A stretch of DNA of 64,000 bases from Fusobacterium mortiferum (lineage in GTDB: Bacteria > Fusobacteriota > Fusobacteriia > Fusobacteriales > Fusobacteriaceae): assembly GCF_016900045.1 (NCBI RefSeq), contig NZ_JACSNP010000004.1:1-64000 (forward strand), written 5' to 3'. This document shows positions 1 to 8,451 of this stretch, piece by piece. The position numbers were made by a program, and so were the translations under genes. Within the stretch, counting starts at the first letter, position 1, and every line of letters starts with the position of its first letter. The notes below the pieces were generated by a model. That model saw only the letters and a program-made list of their open reading frames with translations, searched no databases and was not told the origin of the DNA.

Positions 1-10
1 TTTGGCAACA

Positions 11-56
11 AAAAAAGACCTTCTTCAAATTTTTTGAAGAAAGTCTTAGTTTTTTA
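11..56. terminator. Bidirectional hairpin terminator at window edge
   Basis: A stem is formed by 15-29 and 33-47 with one mismatch at 20/42. It has an A-run on its left and a T-run (51-56) on its right, so it could stop transcription from either side. The gene it serves on the left is outside the window. Positions 61-100 hold nothing I can identify. Confidence 0.75.
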
Positions 57-100
57 ATTATAGACCTGAGTAGTTACAACTATTCAAATCTAAATAATTT

Positions 101-140
101 AAAAGGTGCTAAGAGCTAAAATTGGCTCACAGCACCTTTT
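101..140 (-). terminator. Terminator after the YeiH-family gene
   Basis: The 10-bp arms AAAAGGTGCT (101-110) and AGCACCTTTT (131-140) enclose a smaller GAGC/GCTC stem. On the minus strand the hairpin ends in TTTT and lies just after the stop codon of the leftward transporter gene. Confidence 0.8.
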
Positions 141-144
141 CTTA

Positions 145-1194
145 TTACCAAATTCCCAACATATACTGTATAATCAAACTTACAATAGTTATTCCACTCC
201 AACAAGCAAATCCCATTAAAATAGGTTTTCCTCCTGTCTTTAAAAGCTTAATAATATTAGTATTTAATCCTATTGCACACATAGCCATTACAATAAAAAA
301 CTTACTTAAAGTTTTTATTGGTGAGAATACAGATATACTTACTCCAAAAGATACAGCTATTGTAGTAACTATTGATGCCCCAATAAAATAAAGTATAAAG
401 AATGGAAAAATCTGTTTTAAATTTAATTTTTTATCAGACTTATTCTCTTTTGCTGATTTTATTGCTAAAAAAATTGTTATAGGAATAATTGCCAGTGTTC
501 TTGTCAATTTTACAGTAACAGCTTTATCCAGTGTCTCTACTCCTAAATTATAGATAGCATCCCAAGTAGATGCCGCTGCTGTTACAGAAGATGTATCATT
601 TACAGCTGTCCCAGCAAAGATTCCAAAAGCTTCTCCAGAGGTTGTTGAAAACCCTACCAAGGAACCAAATGTTGGAAAAATAAGTGCTGCTAATACATTA
701 AAGAAAAATATTACAGATATTGCCTGTGCTACCTCTTCGTCATTAGCATCTATAACTGGAGCTGTAGCCGCAATAGCTGAACCTCCACATATAGAAGATC
801 CAACTCCTACTAATGTTGCTATCTTTGTTGGAATTTTTAATACTTTTTGGAGTATATATGCTATTATTAATGATGTTGCTATTGTAGCTACTATTATTGG
901 TAAAGATTGAGCTCCTGTTTCTAAAACAACAGAGAGATTTAATCCAAAACCTAAAAGAATAACTGCATATTGAAGTACCTTTTTTGATGTAAAGAGGATT
1001 CCCTTTTGAAACGGAGCTTTATCTCTTATAAAGTGAGTTACTACCATTCCTAATAATATTCCAAAAACTGGCCCACCTATTATAGGATATTTTTCTCCCA
1101 ATATCCATGCTGGAATACTCAATATTAATACTAAGAACAATCCTAATATATTCTCTTGCATCCATCTCTTTAAACTATTTTTTTGATAACTCAT
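145..1194 (-). CDS. YeiH family (UPF0324) putative sulfate exporter / membrane transporter
   Basis: This 349-residue inner-membrane protein has about ten hydrophobic segments. It carries the family hallmark [14 protein letters not shown] near residues 130-145 and a later [15 protein letters not shown] stretch. Both are typical of the YeiH/UPF0324 (Cons_hypoth698) family, whose members are annotated as putative sulfate exporters with little direct proof. Length matches the family. The start has an AGAAGGGA ribosome site about seven bases upstream. It is a single-gene unit closed by its own hairpin and separated from the leftward moaC operon by another terminator, so I infer independent expression. 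The substrate is not visible from sequence. Confidence 0.85.
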   Translation of the reverse strand: MSYQKNSLKRWMQENILGLFLVLILSIPAWILGEKYPIIGGPVFGILLGMVVTHFIRDKAPFQKGILFTSKKVLQYAVILLGFGLNLSVVLETGAQSLPIIVATIATSLIIAYILQKVLKIPTKIATLVGVGSSICGGSAIAATAPVIDANDEEVAQAISVIFFFNVLAALIFPTFGSLVGFSTTSGEAFGIFAGTAVNDTSSVTAAASTWDAIYNLGVETLDKAVTVKLTRTLAIIPITIFLAIKSAKENKSDKKLNLKQIFPFFILYFIGASIVTTIAVSFGVSISVFSPIKTLSKFFIVMAMCAIGLNTNIIKLLKTGGKPILMGFACWSGITIVSLIIQYMLGIW

Positions 1195-1299
1195 ACCACT
1201 GTCCCTTCTATCTAGTAATTTTACTAATAAAAAATATCATATTTTAATTGGGATGTAAAATAATAATTATTTATATCTTTATAAATTATACTAATATAG

Positions 1300-1348
1300 A
1301 AAAAAGCTATCACAATACTAATCTTTAGAAATTAATATTGTAATAGCT
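1300..1348 (-). terminator. Terminator of the molybdenum operon
   Basis: A long stem joins AGCTAT (1305-1310) and what follows to the complementary segment ending at 1348, with a short loop near 1322-1329. On the minus strand a run of T residues follows at once. It lies directly after the moaC stop. Confidence 0.85.
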
Positions 1349-1353
1349 CCATT

Positions 1354-1815
1354 TTATAATCTGAAATCTGATTTTCCACCAGTTTTCTCTATTAATTTTA
1401 TATCTCCTATTATCATATGTTTATCTACAGCCTTACACATATCATATATTGTAAGAGCTGCTATAGATACAGCTGTAAGGGCTTCCATTTCCACTCCTGT
1501 TTTACCTGTTGTTTTCACAACTGCCTCTATCCATATTCTATCCTCAGCAATTTCAAAAGATATATCTGCCCCAGTAAGTAGAATATTATGACACATTGGA
1601 ATCAGATCCCAAGTCTTCTTTGCCCCACATATACCTCCAACTTGAGCAACAGAAAGAACATCTCCCTTTTTCATCTTTCCTTCATTAACCATATTTATAG
1701 TTTCTGGACTCATCTTTATATATCCTCTAGCTATGGCTCTTCTCTGTGTTTCATTCTTTTCACTGACATCAACCATTCTAGCTCTACCTTTTTCATTAAA
1801 GTGTGTAAAATCCAT
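1354..1815 (-). CDS. moaC: Cyclic pyranopterin monophosphate synthase MoaC
   Basis: MoaC converts the cyclized GTP intermediate made by MoaA into cyclic pyranopterin monophosphate, the second step of molybdenum-cofactor synthesis in the cytoplasm. The 153-residue protein has standard length and the family signatures: IPMCHNI with the active-site Cys-His pair (about residues 72-78), [20 protein letters not shown] (about 109-128) and the terminal GGKSDF. It begins two bases after the stop of the MoeA-like gene with a CAGGGG ribosome site, so it is the last gene of a modA-modB-moeA-like-moaC unit. The partner enzyme MoaA is not in the window. Confidence 0.97.
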   Translation of the reverse strand: MDFTHFNEKGRARMVDVSEKNETQRRAIARGYIKMSPETINMVNEGKMKKGDVLSVAQVGGICGAKKTWDLIPMCHNILLTGADISFEIAEDRIWIEAVVKTTGKTGVEMEALTAVSIAALTIYDMCKAVDKHMIIGDIKLIEKTGGKSDFRL

Positions 1816-1817
1816 AG

Positions 1818-2840
1818 TTACCCCTGCTTTCCAAATGAACAGTTAGGATAGTGGCAAACTCCACAAGATTGGCACAATCCTCCATTTCCATACATCATAA
1901 TATCTCTTTTACTCAATCTTTCTCCAGTCATAACTCTTGATAAAACTATATCAAAAATAGTTCTTTTAGAGAACATTACACAACCTGGTAACCCCATCAT
2001 AGGTATATCACCTAAGTAAGATAGTAAAAACATTGAACCCGGTAAAACTGGTGCTCCATAAGTTACTAATTCTCCTCCCATCTCAATAATAGAACTTGGA
2101 GTTAAATCATCTGGGTCAACCGACATTCCACCTGTAAATATTAGCATATCTGCCCCTCTATCTAAAAACTCTTTGGCTCTTGTTTTTATAACCTCTTTAT
2201 CATCTGGACAAAGAACTTGCCCTACTATCTCACAATCATACTCAGCTAATTTATTCTTTATTACTGCTCCAAATTTATCCTCTATTCTTCCATAGAAAAC
2301 TTCATTCCCAGTTGTTATAATTCCTACTCTATATTTTTTATATGGAGCAACCTTTAATAATGGAGTTTTTATTAACTCCTTTGCTCTTTCCATCTTCTCT
2401 TTAGCCACAACTAGTGGTATAACTCTAGCTCCACCTACTAACTCTCCCTTTTTTACAGAGTAATTATTAGGTAAAGTAGCAAAAGATATCTCTCCTAACA
2501 TATTTAATTCTAATAGATTTTCACTATCAACTCTTAGAATACCATCACATTCAGCTCTAAAGTTTATCTTTCCCTCTTTTATCTCGTCATCGGTATATAT
2601 ATTTTCTCCTTTTCCTAATTCACCTAGAATTACAGCAGCTTCATTTTCATGCACTCCCTTCTCTCCTAACTCAAAAACATATATATGATCCTTTCCTAGA
2701 CTAAGAAGTTTTGGAATATCCTCCTCTTTTATAATATGACCTTTTTTAAAAGCCCTCCCTTTAAACTCTCCTGGAAGAATTTGAGTAATATCATGTTGGA
2801 GTACATATCCAACAGCATCAACTGTCTTTATTTTCTTCAT
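1818..2840 (-). CDS. MoeA-like molybdopterin-binding protein with cysteine-rich tail
   Basis: This 340-residue protein resembles the shorter molybdopterin-binding relatives of MoeA found in anaerobes. The MoCF-binding fold covers about residues 170-310, with [31 protein letters not shown] and the late [11 protein letters not shown] motif. The C-terminus (about 318-337) carries [16 protein letters not shown], a four-cysteine segment that could bind a metal; this tail is not part of classic MoeA. Its ATG overlaps the end of modB by four bases, which suggests translational coupling. By family, it probably acts in molybdate insertion or cofactor handling, but it lacks the full MoeA domain set, so the exact reaction is inferred. 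Confidence 0.8.
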   Translation of the reverse strand: MKKIKTVDAVGYVLQHDITQILPGEFKGRAFKKGHIIKEEDIPKLLSLGKDHIYVFELGEKGVHENEAAVILGELGKGENIYTDDEIKEGKINFRAECDGILRVDSENLLELNMLGEISFATLPNNYSVKKGELVGGARVIPLVVAKEKMERAKELIKTPLLKVAPYKKYRVGIITTGNEVFYGRIEDKFGAVIKNKLAEYDCEIVGQVLCPDDKEVIKTRAKEFLDRGADMLIFTGGMSVDPDDLTPSSIIEMGGELVTYGAPVLPGSMFLLSYLGDIPMMGLPGCVMFSKRTIFDIVLSRVMTGERLSKRDIMMYGNGGLCQSCGVCHYPNCSFGKQG

Positions 2841-3511
2841 ATATTATCCCTTTCTTTTTTAAATAAATAATTATAAACTATCATTATAGTAAAACTTATC
2901 AATAAAATCACAGCTAAGAAAAAGTTCGCTGTCTGTGTATCTCCACTCTCAGAAGCTGAATAGATTGCCATAGATATAGTTTGAGTTTTCCCAGGAATAT
3001 TTCCCGCCAACATAAGTGTTGCTCCAAACTCTCCCATAGCTCTTCCAAAGGATAAAACCATTCCAGCTAAAATATTTTTCTTTATAAGTGGAAGTGTAAT
3101 TAATCTTAAAATTTGAAGCTCACTAGCTCCACACTCTCGCCCAGCTTCAAAATATACTGGATTTAGAGAGGCAATCCCTGTTTTAACACTATTATACATA
3201 AGTGGTAGTGATACCATAAAGGTTGTAATTATTCCAGCCCACCATGAAAAGATTACCGATATATTGAAATATTTATATAGGATTGCCCCTATTATTCCTC
3301 TCTTTCCAAGAATTAAAATAAGGATATACCCTAATACACTTGGTGAAAGGAATAGTGAGAAATTTATAAACATCTCAGATATACTCTTTACTTTTGAATT
3401 TGCTCTCTCTAACAACCATACTAATAAAATAGATACAATAGTTACTATCAATGTTGAGATTATTGCTATTTTTAAAGTTAATAAAATTATATTTAAGTTT
3501 AAACTTGTCAT
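2837..3511 (-). CDS. modB: Molybdate ABC transporter permease ModB
   Basis: ModB forms the membrane channel of the molybdate importer. The 224-residue protein has about five or six membrane segments. It has the cytoplasmic EAA loop that docks with the ATPase, seen as AGRECGASELQILRLITLPL (about 123-142), followed by the strongly family-typical GRAMGEFGATLMLAGNIPGKT. Length is normal for ModB. It follows modA by two bases and overlaps the next gene. No modC ATPase gene is present here, so the ATPase must be encoded elsewhere or shared with another system. Confidence 0.92.
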   Translation of the reverse strand: MTSLNLNIILLTLKIAIISTLIVTIVSILLVWLLERANSKVKSISEMFINFSLFLSPSVLGYILILILGKRGIIGAILYKYFNISVIFSWWAGIITTFMVSLPLMYNSVKTGIASLNPVYFEAGRECGASELQILRLITLPLIKKNILAGMVLSFGRAMGEFGATLMLAGNIPGKTQTISMAIYSASESGDTQTANFFLAVILLISFTIMIVYNYLFKKERDNI

Positions 3512-3513
3512 AA

Positions 3514-4248
3514 CTAATCTGCCATCTCAAAACCATATTTTTCATACAGTTTTTTAGCTGTTTCTGAATTTAAATAATTATATAGTTTTACTACATTCTC
3601 ATTTGCTCTATCCTTTATAACTCCATAACTATATATGATAGGAGTATGTAAATTTTCAGGTACTGTATAAACTATTTCACTATTTTTTAAAACCCTTGCA
3701 TCTGTCTTATAGATAAGAGAATAATCCACTTCATATAAATCTACATATTGGGCAGCACTTCTCACATCTTTGGCATATACTATATCCTTTTGAACCTTAT
3801 CCCAAATTCCATAGTTTATAAAAGCTTCTTTGGAATACTTTCCAGCAGGAACACTTTCTGGAATACCTATAGCTATACTACTTCCAACTAACTTATCTAA
3901 AGAATCTATATTACTTCTTCCAGCCACAACAAGTCTATTCTTTAAAATATCCTTTTGATACTCTTTATCTATAAGCCCCTTACTATCTAAATCTTTTAAG
4001 TCCTTCTGTGAAGCAAAAAATACTAAATCAACTGGTGCCCCGGCTACAATCTGATTTTTCAAAGCTCCAGAACCACCTAAATTAAGATTTATCTTTATAT
4101 CTTTATTTTCATTCTGAAATTTCTCAGTCAGCTCACCCATTACCTCTTTTAGACTAGCTGCTGCACTTACTGTTATCTCCTCTTTTGAAAAAGATAATGA
4201 AGAGAGTGTTAACATACCAATTAAAGTTTTTAGTATGATTTTTTTCAT
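3514..4248 (-). CDS. modA: Molybdate-binding periplasmic protein ModA
   Basis: This is the 244-residue extracytoplasmic substrate-binding protein for molybdate (or tungstate). It has an N-terminal signal peptide (residues 1 to about 21, ending in SLSFS) without a lipobox cysteine, so I predict a soluble periplasmic protein. The mature start EEITVSAAASLKEVMGEL and the LGGSGALKNQIVAGAPVDL region are characteristic of the ModA family, which contacts the oxyanion through serines and backbone amides there. It is the first gene of the leftward molybdenum operon. Its start has a GGGGTGA ribosome site, and a good promoter lies 36-64 bases upstream. Confidence 0.93.
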   Translation of the reverse strand: MKKIILKTLIGMLTLSSLSFSKEEITVSAAASLKEVMGELTEKFQNENKDIKINLNLGGSGALKNQIVAGAPVDLVFFASQKDLKDLDSKGLIDKEYQKDILKNRLVVAGRSNIDSLDKLVGSSIAIGIPESVPAGKYSKEAFINYGIWDKVQKDIVYAKDVRSAAQYVDLYEVDYSLIYKTDARVLKNSEIVYTVPENLHTPIIYSYGVIKDRANENVVKLYNYLNSETAKKLYEKYGFEMAD

Positions 4249-4283
4249 CTCATCACCCCGTATTTTAATATTTATCTAAATAA

Positions 4284-4312
4284 ATGATAACAAATTTACT
4301 AAAAAATTTCAA
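4284..4312 (-). promoter_or_regulatory. Promoter of the modA operon
   Basis: On the minus strand, TTGAAA (4307-4312) and TATCAT (4284-4289) are separated by 17 bases. TGT directly before the -10 forms an extended -10. Confidence 0.7.
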
Positions 4313-4329
4313 GATTTATTGATATTTTA

Positions 4330-4338
4330 TGGTATAAT
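4330..4338 (+). promoter_or_regulatory. Extended -10 promoter of the Mog/MoaB gene
   Basis: TGG plus TATAAT is an extended -10, about 36 bases before the start codon. No convincing -35 is seen. It is back to back with the modA promoter, so the two transcripts diverge. Confidence 0.65.
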
Positions 4339-4373
4339 TGAATTAATAATAAAACTACTATTGAGGTGAAATT

Positions 4374-4865
4374 ATGTTCAAAGTTGCTATTGTATGTATG
4401 AGTGATAAAGGTTCTAAAGGTGAAAGAGAGGATATATCCACACAAGTTATAGAAAGAATTATGATTGAAAATGGATATGAAGTAAGTGAAAAAATCTTAA
4501 TTCCTGATGAATTTCAATTAATAAAGGATACACTTATAAATCTATGTGATAATAATTTAGTTGATTTAATTCTTACTACTGGTGGAACAGGATTTTCAAA
4601 AAGAGATGTAACTCCAGAAGCTACAGAGGAGGTTATTGAAAAAAGAGTTCCAGGTATTCCTGAAGCTATGAGAGCTTACTCTTTAACTATTACAAAGAGA
4701 GCTATGCTTTCTAGAGCCACTGCTGGTATCAGAAAAAATACCCTTATTATAAATATGCCGGGAAGTCCGAAGGCTGTTGAAGAGTCTCTTAACTACATAG
4801 TTTCAGAGTTAAAACATGGACTAGAAATAATGGTTGGCTCAGCTAGTGATTGTGCTAGAAAATAA
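4374..4865 (+). CDS. Molybdopterin adenylyltransferase / MoaB-Mog family protein
   Basis: Members of this family adenylylate molybdopterin (MogA-type) or are close relatives (MoaB-type), the step before molybdenum insertion. The 163-residue protein covers the MoCF fold, with CMSDKGSKGEREDIS at the start, the TTGGTGFSKRDVTPEAT motif (about 79-95) and NMPGSPKAVEESL near 125-137. These are the standard active-site and cofactor-binding loops. It is transcribed divergently from the modA operon, completing a local molybdenum cluster, and is closed by a strong terminator at 4877. Mog versus MoaB cannot be settled by eye. Confidence 0.92.
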   Translation: MFKVAIVCMSDKGSKGEREDISTQVIERIMIENGYEVSEKILIPDEFQLIKDTLINLCDNNLVDLILTTGGTGFSKRDVTPEATEEVIEKRVPGIPEAMRAYSLTITKRAMLSRATAGIRKNTLIINMPGSPKAVEESLNYIVSELKHGLEIMVGSASDCARK

Positions 4866-4876
4866 TCTTAAAAAAT

Positions 4877-4908
4877 AAAGAGCAAGTGGTTTAGCTTGCT
4901 CTTTTATT
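4877..4908. terminator. Bidirectional terminator between convergent genes
   Basis: The 10-bp arms AAAGAGCAAG (4877-4886) and CTTGCTCTTT (4895-4904) have an eight-base loop. There are A-rich bases on the left and T-rich bases on the right. It sits between the rightward Mog/MoaB gene and the leftward dnaN. Confidence 0.88.
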
Positions 4909-4928
4909 TACTCTTTAATTACTATTTT

Positions 4929-6020
4929 TTAATCTCTCAAAGCTAGTGGCATAAGAATATAGATATAATCATCATTTCCTATCTCTTTTACCTCAAACAT
5001 AGATGAGGCATTATTTCCACTAATAATTACATTGTCTGATATATTATCAATATACTCAGATAAAAATTTACAGTTCAGAGAAGCCTTAAAGTCATCTCCT
5101 TCTTTTAGCATATTTACTTTTTGATTTATCTTTGCTCTACCAGAGAAGGCATTGATAACCATCATCTTTCCTGTAAAGTTAAATATTGCTCCAAACTTAG
5201 CATCTAAACTTGTCTTTGCTACAGTGATTACTCTCTTTATAGCACTTCTTAATTCATCTCTATTAAATTCCATCTTCTTTTCAAAAGCTGAAATTCTAAG
5301 AATTGTTTTGAAATCTGGATATTGAAGCCCTATTGTCTTACTTGAAAAATAAGAGTTTTCCCATGTTATAACCAAAGTATCTCCACTATAACCTATATTG
5401 ATATCTTTATTATAATCTTTTAATAGTTTGCAAAGAGTATTTATAGTCTCCATAGGAATCGATATCTCTTTTTCTTCACTACATTGAACTCTCTCTCTTA
5501 AAAAAAGAAGTCTATATGAATCTGTAGAAACAAGGTTCAATTCTTCTTTTTTAAATACAGCCCTTACACAATTAATCTGAATGTTATCCGCACCTTGAGA
5601 AGCTGCAAATTTTGCTTTATCTAAAAGAGAGACAAAACGTGCTCCATCTATTGTTAAAAGGTTTTGTGCTTCTAATTCTGGGATAACAGGATAAGCTCCT
5701 CCCTCTAATGTAGAAAACTCAGCCTGATGAACAGCTATAAATCCATTTTCACTAGAAAACTCTATTCTTTCCTCTTCTAATAGCTTAATATATTCAAGAA
5801 GTAGGAAAGGTTTTAAAATAACCTCTCCCTCTTTTTCTACCTCTGTCTCTATCTTTCTTATATGCTCTATCTCTAAGTTTGTTCCAGTAAAGATAACTTG
5901 ATTCTCTTTAGCTGTAATCTTTAATCCTGAAACTATTGGCTTAATAGGGTTCTCTTTCAAAATGTTTGTATATTCTGAAAGAACTGAAATCAACTCTTCT
6001 CTTTTTATGGAAAATTTCAT
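4929..6020 (-). CDS. dnaN: DNA polymerase III beta sliding clamp
   Basis: The beta clamp encircles DNA and tethers polymerase and repair factors. With the start chosen here the protein has 363 residues and begins MKFSIKREELISVLSEY, a typical clamp N-terminus. LVSTDSYRLLF corresponds to the conserved S/ATDGHRL strand, and the C-terminus YILMPLALRD matches the clamp ending around MPMRL. I chose ATG at 6020 because GGAGG lies five bases upstream; a reading from 6062 would add 14 residues that overlap potD and lack a ribosome site. It follows potD by 14 bases and is not next to dnaA in this window, unlike the common dnaA-dnaN arrangement. Confidence 0.88.
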   Translation of the reverse strand: MKFSIKREELISVLSEYTNILKENPIKPIVSGLKITAKENQVIFTGTNLEIEHIRKIETEVEKEGEVILKPFLLLEYIKLLEEERIEFSSENGFIAVHQAEFSTLEGGAYPVIPELEAQNLLTIDGARFVSLLDKAKFAASQGADNIQINCVRAVFKKEELNLVSTDSYRLLFLRERVQCSEEKEISIPMETINTLCKLLKDYNKDINIGYSGDTLVITWENSYFSSKTIGLQYPDFKTILRISAFEKKMEFNRDELRSAIKRVITVAKTSLDAKFGAIFNFTGKMMVINAFSGRAKINQKVNMLKEGDDFKASLNCKFLSEYIDNISDNVIISGNNASSMFEVKEIGNDDYIYILMPLALRD

Positions 6021-6034
6021 TTTAACCTCCAAAT

Positions 6035-7063
6035 TTAGTCGGCAATTAGTATTTCTTGCCAATATTTATTTTGTAAATCAAGAGTCTTGTTTATATCTCT
6101 TAAAACTTGTACATTTTTTAAATCTGAAATTTCAAATAGAGGCTCAACTGTCATTAACTCTCTAGCTTTTACATTTACAGATGGTGTTTCAAGAGCATCA
6201 GCCATCTTAGCAGCTACTTCTGGTCTCAATGTATACTCTAAAAACTTGTAAGCATTCTCCTTATGAGGAGCTGATGATAAAATAGTAAATGAATCAACAT
6301 AAGCTGTTCCACCCTTCTCTGGTATTATCATCTCCACATTTTTTCTCTCATTTTCATCTAACTCTTTAAAGATATTATCTGGATAACCTTGTACTACCCA
6401 GAAATCTCCACTTGCAAATCCTTTTCCAAATGACTCAGCATCAAATTTAGCTATATTTTTTTTCCATTTTTTAACCAATCCCGCTGCTTGAGCTATTGCT
6501 TTTTCATCATCAGTAGTTTGTGGATATCCTAACATACCTAAACCTGATGTCATTACCTCTCTCATATCATCAAGAAGAGTCATTCTACCTTTTAAATCTG
6601 TTCTTTCATAGATAGAGTAATCTCTTGGAAAATCTGGAACATATTTTGTATTTACAGCAATAATAGTTGCTCCTATTAAGTATGGAACCTCATAGTCATT
6701 TTGAGGGTCAAAATGATGAAGCTTCTCTAATACTAATGGATCTAAGTTATTGTAACTTGGTAATTTACTCTTATCTAATTTATCAATCATTCCCTCTTTC
6801 ATCATTATCTCTACATAGTCAGCTGACGGCATAACTATATCATATCCATCTCCACCAGCTTTTAATTTTGTAAACATCTCTTCATTAGAGGAATAAATAT
6901 CTTCTATTACTTTTATACCTGTTTCCTTTTCAAAATCTTCATAAATACTTTGAGGTATAGTATCAGCCCAACCATATACATATAATACGTCTTTACTTTC
7001 TTCTTTCCCTCCGCACCCTACTAATGCCATAGCTAAAGCAAGTGTACTTAATATTTTTTTCAT
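6035..7063 (-). CDS. Spermidine/putrescine-type ABC transporter substrate-binding lipoprotein
   Basis: This 342-residue polyamine-binding protein is of the PotD/PotF type (bacterial solute-binding family 1-like fold). Residues 1-16 form a lipoprotein signal ending in LVGC, so the mature protein is anchored through Cys17 to a membrane. The mature start VLYVYGWADTIPQSIYEDFEKE, the YDIVMPSADYV segment and FGKGFASGDFWVVQGYP are typical of PotD. No potA, potB or potC lies beside it; instead dnaN follows after 14 bases. It could work with a permease encoded elsewhere. The ribosome site is AGGAGG, and a promoter at 7098-7126 drives potD-dnaN. Confidence 0.9.
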   Translation of the reverse strand: MKKILSTLALAMALVGCGGKEESKDVLYVYGWADTIPQSIYEDFEKETGIKVIEDIYSSNEEMFTKLKAGGDGYDIVMPSADYVEIMMKEGMIDKLDKSKLPSYNNLDPLVLEKLHHFDPQNDYEVPYLIGATIIAVNTKYVPDFPRDYSIYERTDLKGRMTLLDDMREVMTSGLGMLGYPQTTDDEKAIAQAAGLVKKWKKNIAKFDAESFGKGFASGDFWVVQGYPDNIFKELDENERKNVEMIIPEKGGTAYVDSFTILSSAPHKENAYKFLEYTLRPEVAAKMADALETPSVNVKARELMTVEPLFEISDLKNVQVLRDINKTLDLQNKYWQEILIAD

Positions 7064-7097
7064 TTATCAACCTCCTAAAACTTTATCAATATATATT

Positions 7098-7126
7098 ATT
7101 CTAATATGAAATCTAGATTAAGTCAA
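7098..7126 (-). promoter_or_regulatory. Promoter of potD-dnaN
   Basis: On the minus strand, TTGACT (7121-7126) and TAGAAT (7098-7103) are separated by 17 bases. The -35 overlaps the stop codon of the upstream kinase-like gene. Confidence 0.7.
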
Positions 7127-8337
7127 TTACTTCTTAATTCTTCTATATATCCTTCTATTTCTTCCAATATTCTCATTAAATCTTCTCTAAAATCTCCATT
7201 TTTTCCAATTGTTTTCATACTTATTTTTTCTAAATATATTAGAGATTTAAAAGCCGTGAATATATCTTTTTCAAAAACTACTCCATAACTACTTACTAAT
7301 CTAAACATCTCCATTAATTTTCTAACTAATGTATTATTTGTTGGATAGCTTGAATTAAAAATTTGCTCCATATCTCTTACTACATACTCTAACTGTTCTT
7401 GAGATATTTTCTCCTTGGAAATATCATTAAATATCTCGGTAACCTTTCTAAAATCTCTTTTTAATGCATACTTTAGAAGTTTAAACAATCCTTCTTTTGT
7501 CTGAGTTGTTAAAATAGAGATGGTATTACAATCTAAAAAATGTATATTTCCTTCATCACTTAAAATAAGGTTTCCAGAGTGTAAATTATTATGAAAAACT
7601 CCAACTTTCAATATAAAAAATAACTGTGTTCTAATTAAATCTAGAACATCTTTATAACTCAATCTATTATATTGTAGTAATTCATAAAAATAACTTCCAT
7701 ACACAAACTCTGTTACTACTTTATCATCAGATGATAGATAAGCATATATTTTCGGAAATTTAATTCTTTTTAAAAACTTTATCTCTTTGTACTTATCAAG
7801 ATATTCTATTAAATTTTTAGTATATCTTATCTCATTTCCTAAAACAAATTTCCTGTCAATCCGTTCCTTTAAGTCTGTTAAAATTTCCTCTATTTTATAT
7901 TCTTTATTTATCCAAGGTCTTAAATATTTTTGATATTTTAAAGTTTTTTCTATTTTATTTAATTTTTTAAAACAGTTATTTTTGGAAACTGGATTAACCG
8001 CCTTTATCGATATCTCAACTCCACTTTTTAGACACCCTTTAAAAAAACAGTTAATATCTGAGTATGCGTAGGGATAATTATCATAATACTCCAACAAAGA
8101 GAAAAGCGGATCATCTTTCTTTACTAAATTTAGTAGGTGTTTTTCTTCCTTTTCTAAATGTGTTGTTTGAAACTCTGAAAGAAATAGACACTGTTCTATA
8201 TTTAATAGATCAAATCTTGTTGAATACTCTTCAGCTATATAAATTCCTACTCTTCCTAAATCTGTTACACAGGATAATTTTTCAGCTCTTCCACTCTTTA
8301 GTGCTTTCATAAACTTTATAAATTTAAACGATAACAT
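7123..8337 (-). CDS. Degenerate UbiB/ABC1 (AarF)-type kinase-like protein
   Basis: This 404-residue protein has the order of the ABC1/UbiB atypical kinase fold: LGRVGIYIAEEYSTRFDLL (about 27-45), which aligns with the usual LGxxxIKLGQxLSTRxDLL; SGVEISIKAVNP with a possible ATP lysine at 112; then HNNLHSGN (249-256) and FLDCN around Asp269. Key residues differ from functional UbiB: KxGQ is replaced by YIAE, the alanine-rich loop is missing, and HxDxHxGN has Asn in place of the first Asp. There are no C-terminal membrane segments. Ubiquinone is not expected in this kind of anaerobe, so a redirected or non-catalytic role is likely. The start at 8337 has GAGGAG six bases upstream, whereas an upstream ATG at 8382 has none. 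Confidence 0.72.
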   Translation of the reverse strand: MLSFKFIKFMKALKSGRAEKLSCVTDLGRVGIYIAEEYSTRFDLLNIEQCLFLSEFQTTHLEKEEKHLLNLVKKDDPLFSLLEYYDNYPYAYSDINCFFKGCLKSGVEISIKAVNPVSKNNCFKKLNKIEKTLKYQKYLRPWINKEYKIEEILTDLKERIDRKFVLGNEIRYTKNLIEYLDKYKEIKFLKRIKFPKIYAYLSSDDKVVTEFVYGSYFYELLQYNRLSYKDVLDLIRTQLFFILKVGVFHNNLHSGNLILSDEGNIHFLDCNTISILTTQTKEGLFKLLKYALKRDFRKVTEIFNDISKEKISQEQLEYVVRDMEQIFNSSYPTNNTLVRKLMEMFRLVSSYGVVFEKDIFTAFKSLIYLEKISMKTIGKNGDFREDLMRILEEIEGYIEELRSN

Positions 8338-8370
8338 TTTTATCTCCTCTACTATGATTTTATCATTAAA

Positions 8371-8399
8371 ATTATAATACATATTTTATATTCTGTAAA
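8371..8399 (-). promoter_or_regulatory. Promoter of the UbiB-like gene
   Basis: On the minus strand, TTTACA (8394-8399) and TATAAT (8371-8376) are separated by 17 bases, close to consensus. Confidence 0.72.
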
Positions 8400-8413
8400 T
8401 AATAAGGTTTTTA

Positions 8414-8422
8414 TGGTATAAT
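8414..8422 (+). promoter_or_regulatory. Extended -10 promoter of the TrmH-Nudix-M15-hydE run
   Basis: TGG directly before TATAAT (8417-8422) lies 29 bases before the GTG start of the methyltransferase gene. It is the same TATGGTATAAT string seen before the Mog/MoaB gene. Confidence 0.68.
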
Positions 8423-8451
8423 AAAAAGTAGAAAAATTTCAGGAGGATATT

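Noticed and set aside
4929-6062. Longer dnaN start at 6062
   Set aside because: The extra residues overlap potD and lack a ribosome site; the inner ATG has GGAGG at an ideal distance.
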